Position numbers and translations under genes: made by a program
Shown: piece by piece, positions 45,101 to 54,100 of the stretch
How the letters are laid out: each line of letters begins with the position of its first letter
How positions within the stretch are numbered: position 1 is the stretch's first letter
Source of the DNA: Bradyrhizobium sp. LTSP849
Lineage (GTDB): Bacteria > Pseudomonadota > Alphaproteobacteria > Rhizobiales > Xanthobacteraceae
Assembly: GCF_000938255.1 (NCBI RefSeq)
Contig: NZ_JYMR01000023.1
Span: 124,001 to 188,000, forward strand
Direction of reading: 5' to 3'
DNA: 64,000 nucleotides
The notes under the pieces: generated by a model
What the model saw: the letters and a program-made list of their open reading frames with translations, nothing else
Told to the model about the DNA's origin: nothing
The model's database searches: none

Positions 45101-48100
45101 GCAGCGTTTCGTCGACGACGACCCCGACCGTCGGCGCCGTCACCGTGAAGGCCAATGCCGAGCAGGATGCGTCCTCGATCGCCGTCGGTTTCAACACCGG
45201 CTCGGTCGGACTGAACGTCTTCGTCGCCACCACGGAAGCCTATGTCGACGGCGGCGCACTGACGGCCTCGTCGCTCACCGTGACAGCTAACGACACCACC
45301 GGCATCTACTCGGCGAACGGGTCGGCCGCCTATGGCAGCCAGGCTGCGGCTTCCGCTGCGTTCCTGGTTCAGGTCTCCGCGAACCGGACCGAAGCCTATG
45401 TCGGTGACGAGTTCCACTATCAAGGCAACGGCACGGCGCACACGACCGCGCTGAACCTGAGCGGCGCACTCGACGTCGAGGCCAACACGACCGATCGCTT
45501 CCAGGCCTATTCGGTCGGCGGCTCGCTCTCGACCGGGACGGCCGCGATTGCCGGCATGGCGAACATCGAGATCGCCAACAACACAACTATTGCCGGCGTC
45601 TACGACACCACGGTGCAATCGCCCACGGGCGGCGCGGCCGGCGCGATCACCATCAATGCCAATGAGGATGTTGCGATCAAGGAGATCGCCGGCGCAATTG
45701 CGATCGGCGCCAGCGGTGGCGGGGTCGGCGTCGGTGCTGCGGCCAATGTCATCGTCTTCAAGAGCCAGACCATTGCGGAAAGCCGCAACAGCGACCTCAA
45801 TTCGTCCGGTGCGATCAATGTCGGCGCGCTCAGCACCAAGGAGGTGCTGTCCTACGCGGTGACCGCCGGCGTCGGCGGCAGCGTCGGCATCGGTGCGACC
45901 GTTGGTGTCATCATCATCGGCACCAATACCGCGGATCCCGACACGCAGGGCCAGGAAACCGGGCAGCTCAACCAGGGCGGTACCGGCACCATTGCGTCGG
46001 TGAACAACAGCACCAATTCCAGCCACGGTAGCGATGCCGTCGCCAGCGGCACGGCGGGCAATCCGAACAACGCCAATGTGAGCTCGACCTACGACGTCTC
46101 GACCGTGCTGACCGGTGGCAATGACGGCGTCACCGCGCAGATCGCGGGCGGCAACGTCACGGGCACGCAGGTCAACGTCGCCGCCACCAGCGCCAACGCG
46201 ACCAAGATGTACCTGCTCGGCGCCGGCTTCGGCAAGAACGTCGGCATCGGTGCCGGCATCGGCTACACCAGCGTGGACAGCAGCGTGCTCGCCAATCTGA
46301 GCGCGATCGTCTCCGCGCCCTCCGTCACCGTCGCGGCACAAGTCAAGGATGCCGGCACCGGACCGTATGCCGGCAAGACCATCGACAGCGAGGCGATCGC
46401 CGGCGGCGCGGCGCTTTACTTCGGTGCGGACGCAGCCGTGGCGGTCGGCAATGTCGCCAACACCGTGACGGCCCAGATCGGCGGCTCCGTGACCGGGACG
46501 GGCGGCACCGGCGTCGCCGTCATGGCGCTGGACTCCTCGACCCAGAGCGTATTCACGGGCGGCGTCACCGCCGGTTTCGCGGCCGTCGGCGCTTCGATTG
46601 CAACCGCCGGACGATCGAGCTCGGTCGCGGCGAAGGTTCTGGACGGCGCCACGGTCAATGTCTCGGCGCTGGCGGTTGGTGCGGCCGGAGTCGGCACGTT
46701 AACCACGACCGCAACGGCGCTCGGCGGCGGTATCGTCTCCGGCGTCGGCGCAGACGCGGAGGCCCACGAAAATTCGACTGTGCTTGCGGAAATCGGCTCC
46801 GGCTCCTCGATCACCACGTCCGCGACCGGCGCCGGTACGCTGGTGTCGGCGTCGATCACGCCCAATCTGTCGAGCAGCTCGATCGGCGTTTCGGTTGGCG
46901 GCGGCGCCGTCGGCGTATCCGTCGCCCAGTCGACGGTCGGAGCCCAGGTCACCGCCGACGTCGGCGACAACACCAGTTTTTCGGGCGGTGCGCTCGCCGT
47001 GACGGCGATGGCGCTGGTTCCGACCGGAGGGACGACGACCTACGCCTGGTCGCTCGCGGGCGGCGCCGGCTCGCTGATCGGCGCCCAGGGCAGTTACGCC
47101 AAGGCGTCGGAGAACGCCACGGTCAGCGCTTACGGCGGGACCGGGATCACGCTTCCCAATTCCGACGTGGTCATCGCGGCCGAGAACGACAGCGCCCAGT
47201 ACGCCGAGGCGACCGGTCTTTCGACCGGGTTCCTGGCGTTGGGCGCGACCGTCGCCCAGACGTCGTCGAGCGCACACACCTACGCTTATCTCGGCGCGGG
47301 TGCGGTCACGGCCGCGTCGAATACGGGCATTCTCCAGATCACCGCCACAGGCACCGATGCCAACGTCTCCAGTGCGACCGTCGGTGCTGGTGGCACCTAT
47401 GCCGGCGCCGCGGCCGTCGCGACGACGAGTTCCACCGCCGTGACCAACGCCACGCTCTATGGCAATGCGACTGACGACACGCTCTATTTCGGCGGTCTCA
47501 ACATCCGCGCCAAGCACACCACGAACTACAGCGCCAGCGGGGATGCCTATCAGGCCTCCACCGCCGGCGTCGCCGGCGGCAGTGCGCAGAACGACGTTAC
47601 ATCGACCACCACCGCCGAGGTCGGCACCCATTTGATCATCAACTCGGCCGGCGGCGACATGGACGTCATCGCCAACGACATCGTCAATCAGGCCGGCGGC
47701 GGCGCGCGTTCGGGCTCGGGCGGCATGTTCGCAGGCGCGGCTGCGCTGAGCACCTCGACCGTCACCCAAACCGTCAACACTAACATCGATGCCGGGACGA
47801 TCCTGAGCCTCAACGCCGATCCGCGAACGACGACGGGCGTGATCAATATCGAGGCCTACAACACGCTGAGCACGTCGGACACGACGAGCCTGGCCACCGC
47901 CAGCCTGTTCGCCGGCGGCGACGCCGAATCCGACATGACGGCGAACGCGACGCTCAACGTCAACATTCAGGCCCGAGAGCTGTTCAGCGCCGGCAATATC
48001 TATATCGGCTCCGCTTCCCGGATGTCGGCGAACAACTATGCCAACGCCAGCCTCTATGGCGCGATCGGCGGCGTCGGTGCCAGCACCAACGCCTGGGCTC

Positions 48101-51100
48101 ATGCAACCCAGAACGTCACTGTCGGCGGCAGCTCGACGGTGGAAGCCTGGGGCAAGATCAACATCGCCGCGGGCCTGGCGGGCGACGGCAGCGTCTACAG
48201 CAGCGTGGCCGCGAACGGGACGACGGTGGTCTACAACAACACGGTCGTTCCCATTTCCGGCCGCTACAGTGGCACGGCCAATGCCGACGACGACACCAGC
48301 CTGACGCTCGCGATCGGCTCGAAGGTGCTCGGCGCCAATGACATCTCTCTCACCGCAACTCCGGGCCAGGTCGCGGCCTCCGGCCTCGGCAGCAACTACA
48401 ATCCCTATCTGGAGATGTTTAGCGCCAAGAACAGCGACAACCACAGCCACACCAATGACGGCGGCACCGGCAATGTCGCGCTCAACGGCCTTGTGGTCGC
48501 CGGCATCCACAATGACGAGACCATCACCATCGCACTCGGTGCGAGCACGCCGACCCTGTCCACGACGAGCCCCTACGATCCGCTCTCGCTCGAATACGTT
48601 TCCGACGTCAATCATTTCAATCCGGTGATGAGCTGGAACCAGCAGACGGTCCAGTACACCATCGTCGGCGGCTTCAATCCCTACCAGACGATCGTCGGCC
48701 AACTCGCAACCTTGAGCGGATTGACCACCACGCAGGTCCAGACCGCTCTCGCCGCGGCCCAGCCCGTCATCACGGTGCAGGGCGCCGATCCGACCGGTGA
48801 CATCCAGCGACAGGTCAACACGCTGATTCAACAGGCGCCGTTTGCCGCCAACGCGTCAGGCAACGCCTTCGCGTTCGGCGACATCCTGGTGTCGGCGGGC
48901 AATGTCTCGATCCTGGCGCAGAGCCTGACCGGGGCAGGGGGCGCTGGCAACGTAGCGCCGTCCGTCATCGCGCGCTCTTCGCCCCTGATCAAGATCGAGA
49001 ACCAGGGTCTCGACTTCATCGCCCTGTCGAACCTCACGATCACCAATGTAAGCGGCGGGCTGGTCACTCACCCGGACGTCGCCGCAGACTCGTCGTCCAA
49101 CGTGACCTTCACGTCCAACAACACCGCGACGCCGCTCATCGACATCTCGGCGATCTACAACCGCAAGGATCCCAATACCGGTCTCGGCGTCGACCAGAAC
49201 GGCAATACGCTGACCCGCACGCCCGACATCTATTTTGACGGCGTCGTCACCAACGAGCAGGGGCTGCTCAAGATCACCAACAATCTCGGCAACGTCGTGG
49301 CGTCGCAGACCTTCGATGCTGCGACGATCCAGATGGTCGTTCCGAACGGCTCGTTCACCTTCAACGGCGGCGTCGGCAGCATCTTCAGCTCTAACCACGA
49401 CGTGGCCTCGCAATGGGCCAACACCGAATACAAGCCGGCCGACAACGACACGCTGACGGCGGTGATGGCGGCGGCGACCTATCTCGGCGCCTATGGCGCT
49501 TACGATAGCGGCGTGCATATCGCCTCCGGCGGCAATCACCCCTATTCCTACTATTGCTGCGCATCCGGCAGTGAGGGCGTCGCCGGCACGGCGAGCAACA
49601 GCACGGTCTTCACCGCGCGCTTGCTGGATCTGTATTACGACGGCGTTTCGCTCTATTCGGCGATCTTCCTGCCGACGGGTTCGGGCGCGCCGGGCAACGG
49701 CAATGCCAGCGCCGGCAGTGTACCCAGCACGAGCACGCTGGCGACGATCGAAGGCCCGACCGTCCAGACCATCTCCACCGCCCCATGGGAGCGGCACACT
49801 TATGACGGCCAGGGCGTCTATAGCGGCAACAGTCCGTTCAACTGCTCGGGATGCGGGGCCTATTTCCAGGTCATCAACATCCAGAATGACGTGATCACAC
49901 CGAAGACCGCGGACACGGCGACCAACGCGCCCGCGAACGCGCCCTTTATTGTCGGCAAGGCGATCATTCTGTCGGCGTCGGTGCTCAACATCAACGGTAC
50001 GATCCAGAGCGGCTCGAGCAGCAACTACTCGGTCAATATCGGCACCAGCGCGTTGAACGCGATCAACGCGATCAAGGCTGACAGCGCGACCCTTGCTGCC
50101 GACCAGGCCGCCGCACTTCACGGTAATTATGTCGATCTGACGCAGTATCTGACCAAGGCAAACAGCAGCGACGTGCAGATCAGCGCCAAGTACAACGCCG
50201 CCACCGACCAGATCCTGCTGAACAGCGTGGTGCAGGGCTCGGGGGGCTACGTCTACCTGAACGGCAAGATCATCTCGACCTCGACCCAGAACAACGTCTC
50301 GCAGGGCAATATCATCGTCAACGGCGGCGCCGGCACGATCACGGTGAACAACACCACCGGCGTCCAGCTCGTCACCAACACCATCAATACCGGTGTGAGC
50401 GCTGCCAGCGTGATCGAGATCGTCGACCAGCTCAAGCAACAGACGACTTGGTATGTCTACAATCCGGCGGCGCCGGGCGGCCAGCAGGTGTCGACGTACC
50501 AGACCAACAGCGTCAACGCGAGCCAGTACACCTCCTCGATGCTCGCCGGAACGAGCGGCACGTCGGGCCTCCAGTACACGCCGCAAGCCAACCTGTACTA
50601 TCAGTGGGTCGACACGGCGACGCTGGATCGTTCGACCAGCGCCACGCAGTTCGACTACGGCTGGACCTACACGCCCAATTCGACCACCGGCGCGATCTGG
50701 ACCCGCACGACGAGCCTGGTCTCGAACGTGCAGCAGGTTGCCAACGGTACCACCACCGGCCAGTTGCAGAGCTCGAACTACCAGGAGGTCGTCACCGCGA
50801 CCGGCTCGGCGCATGGCGGCGGTGGCAACACCCATTCCGGCAAGTGCTGCGGCGCGGATGGCCAATACGACTGGTTCCAAGAGATCTTCGATCATTTGAC
50901 CCTCACGCTGACGAACACGGTCAAGGCCTCGAACCCGATCAACATCCAGTTCAACGGCGGCGGCACCAGCACGGTTGCGGTCACGTCGAACTCCGGCATC
51001 GTCATCAACGGACCGATCAACAACCTCCAGGGCACGACCTCGGTTACGGCCACTGGCGCCAACTCGGCCATCACCGTCGGTGCGAACGCGAACAACCCGA

Positions 51101-54100
51101 CGATCTCGGGCACGAGCGTGACGCTTTCTGCGCCGGGCGGCATCGGCACGATCGGTTCGGGCGGAACGGCTGTCTCCGTACAGGTCTATGGCGGCAGCCT
51201 TACCGCCACCACCATCGACCACGACATCGCAATCGCGGCCGTCGGCTCGCTGTCGATCAACCAGGTGAAGGTGAATTCGACGGTGGCCGGCAACGCGCCG
51301 CAGGGCAGCGTCTTCATCTCGGCGACCGGCGACATCAACTCGGCGTCGGCCTACGACGTTGCCACCCCCGTCGTGATCGGCAAGAACATCGAGATCGACT
51401 CCACCAATGGTGCGATCGGCGCGATATCCGGTGTCAGCAACGGCACCGCCGTGCTCACCAACATCAATCCGCTGGTGATCCAGGCGACGGGGACGACGCT
51501 GATCGACGGCAGCGTCGACGGCGGCATCCTCAACAGCTCCTCGAAGACCGGCACCTATATCGTGCAGTCCAAGGGCGATTTGCGGCTCGGCACGGTCGCG
51601 TCGACAGCCGGCCCGGTCTTCCTGGAAGCCGCCGCCTCCGACGGCAATCACGCCAGCATCCTGAACGGCCTGTCGTCCGGCGGTCTCACCGCCGAGCAGA
51701 GCGCGCATCTGGCGGATGTCTGGACCAGCCTCGACCTGCTCAGCGGCAATGCCGCCACCGTCGCCGTCAACAGCTACCAGTCGATGGTGACGGCAGCCTA
51801 CAACGACTACTTCCAGCTCCAGAACCAGGTCTTCCGCGTCAACTCCAGCACTCACGCGCTCGAGTACAATCCGACCACGGTTGGTTTCAACATGCTGCGT
51901 GCGCAGGTTGCCGCCAAGCTCGGCATTACCGATCCGTCCACGGTCTCGACGACGCAGATGCAGAACGAGGCCACGACGCGCTTGGTGAAAGACCAGTTCC
52001 TGCTCGGCATGATCGACACCGATCAAGTCAAGGCCTCGCTGACCACAGTGTTAGGCACCGCGCCCACGGACCCGCTGGCAACGCTGTTCGGCAGCTCGCT
52101 CTCGTCGACCCTATTCACCAAGTTGTTCGACGGCGTCGCGACTGGCAATCAGTTCATGCCGACCAACACGACCTTGCAGACGGCGCTTACGAGCTACAGT
52201 GCGAACTACACCTATACGCTCGCCTCGACCGAGAAGGTCTACGGCATCATCACGTCGGGCTCGCAGTGGACACAGAGCCAGCTCGCCTACACGGTCTCGT
52301 CGTCGGCCGTCGGTGCACCGCCGCCGCCGATCACCGACGATGTCATGGCCAACATCAGGGCCAGCCAGGTCATGCTGTACACGCCGAATGGTTCGGTCGG
52401 CCAACTGGCGGCGCCGCAGACGTTCAATTTCACCAGCGTCAATGCTTCGTCGCTGACGGCCGCCCAGAAGGGCCTGCTCGCATCGGCCGGTCCCGGGCAA
52501 CTCACCGTCGACTCGGTTACGGACCCGACGACCGGCGTCGTGACCTATAACGTGACGCTGTCGCAGCAGAGCCTCGTCATCCTCGACGATCCGGCCGCGG
52601 TCACGGCCAAGGCGCTGTCGGAGGTCTATCTCGGCAGCAAGAACAGCCTCGTGCTCGGCGGCATCGCGGCTGCGACCTACGGTCCAATCGCCGCCGCGCA
52701 AGCCAATGGCGTGCAAGTGACCGGCACGGGCGACGTCAAGCTTGACGCCGTCGCCAACATCTCCGCGGGCGTGACCGGCGTGCCGCTGATCTCCGGTGAC
52801 ATTCCGAACCTGACCCTGATCGCCGAGCACGGTAACATCGGCAGCGCCGGTGCCGCGGGAAGCGATCCGGCGGCCAACGCGAGCGCGATTCAGATCGCCT
52901 TCGCGAATCCGGCCACCGATCATCTCGACCAGGTGTCGTCCGGACTGGGTGTCTATGTGAAGCAGACCACCGGCGACCTCGTCCTCGGTAACGTCTCGGC
53001 GACCGGTACGATCCAGCTTGCCGCGACCGGCAGCATCTATGCCGAAGGCGGAACCAATTTTGCCGATCGGACGGCGCCGCATATCGTGGGCACGGACCTC
53101 GATCTGCGCGCGGGTGGCGACATCAGCTTCAACGGCACCACCTTCCAGCCCCTGCAGGTGCAGATCTCCGGCGCGCTCACCGGCTCTGCGGTCGGCGACC
53201 TCAGCATCCTGGTGGTGGCGCACGATCTCACGGTCGGCGCGACTGGCACCTACGGCCCGCTCACCGCGGGCGGTACGCTGACGCTGAACGTGCCGCACGG
53301 CGCGATCAGCATCAACGCCGATGTCACCAGCGTCGGCCTGATGCAGCTGCTCGCCAACGGCGCCGTGACGTTCGCCGACGGCACCGGTGCGGCGCCGGTG
53401 GTGGCGACCAGCTCCTCCGGCGGCGTGACGCTGGTCGCGTCAACGCTGTCGATGGGCGCCTCTTCGGCGATCGACGCGGCCGGGGTGATCTCCGTGACCA
53501 CCACGGGCGACGCCACGATCGGCCAGCTCAACTCGTCGCTGTCCTATGCGGCGGCCTCGAATGCGCCGTCGATCATCGTCAGCGCCGGCGGCGTGGCCTC
53601 GCTGGGCGCGATCCTTGGCAATGGCGACGGCCAGACCAGCTTTGTGGCCTCTGGCTCGGGCGCTGAAGTGTCGCTGTCGGCGTCGAACGGCATCGGCAGC
53701 TCGACTGGCCGGATGGGCTTCAGCGCCGCGCTGCTGACCGCGAGCACGAGCGCCGGCGGCATCTACCTGAAGGCCTTCACCGACACCGAGGCGACCTTGC
53801 TGTCGGCAGTGAAGGGCAGTGTCGACATCCTCGGCACCGGCGCCCTGACGCTCGATCAGGTCGTCGCCGGCACGGCGTCGGGCGCGAGCGGCAGCCTCAG
53901 TGCAGTGACCAACAATGGCAGCATCGTGATCGGCACCGCCAGCAGCAGCGGCTCCCAGACGGTCCATGCCAGTCAGAACGTGATGTTCAAGGCGCTGGCC
54001 GCCACCGGCAACACGGGCGACGTCGGCAATATCAACGTCACCGCGGACAATGGCTTCATCCTGGCGCAGACCGTGACGACCGGCGGCGTGACGACGCTGG

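Noticed and set aside
41725..45410. Repeated short motifs as a possible CRISPR or DNA repeat array
   Set aside because: The repeats are coding, irregularly spaced and divergent at DNA level; they reflect protein beta-helix units.
48856..52026. Minus-strand 1,056-codon open frame opposite the exoprotein (also those at 44245-46341, 46699-48831 and 39328-40773)
   Set aside because: Arg/Val/Asp-rich composition typical of antisense frames in high-GC genes, no recognisable domain, and the plus strand is clearly coding.
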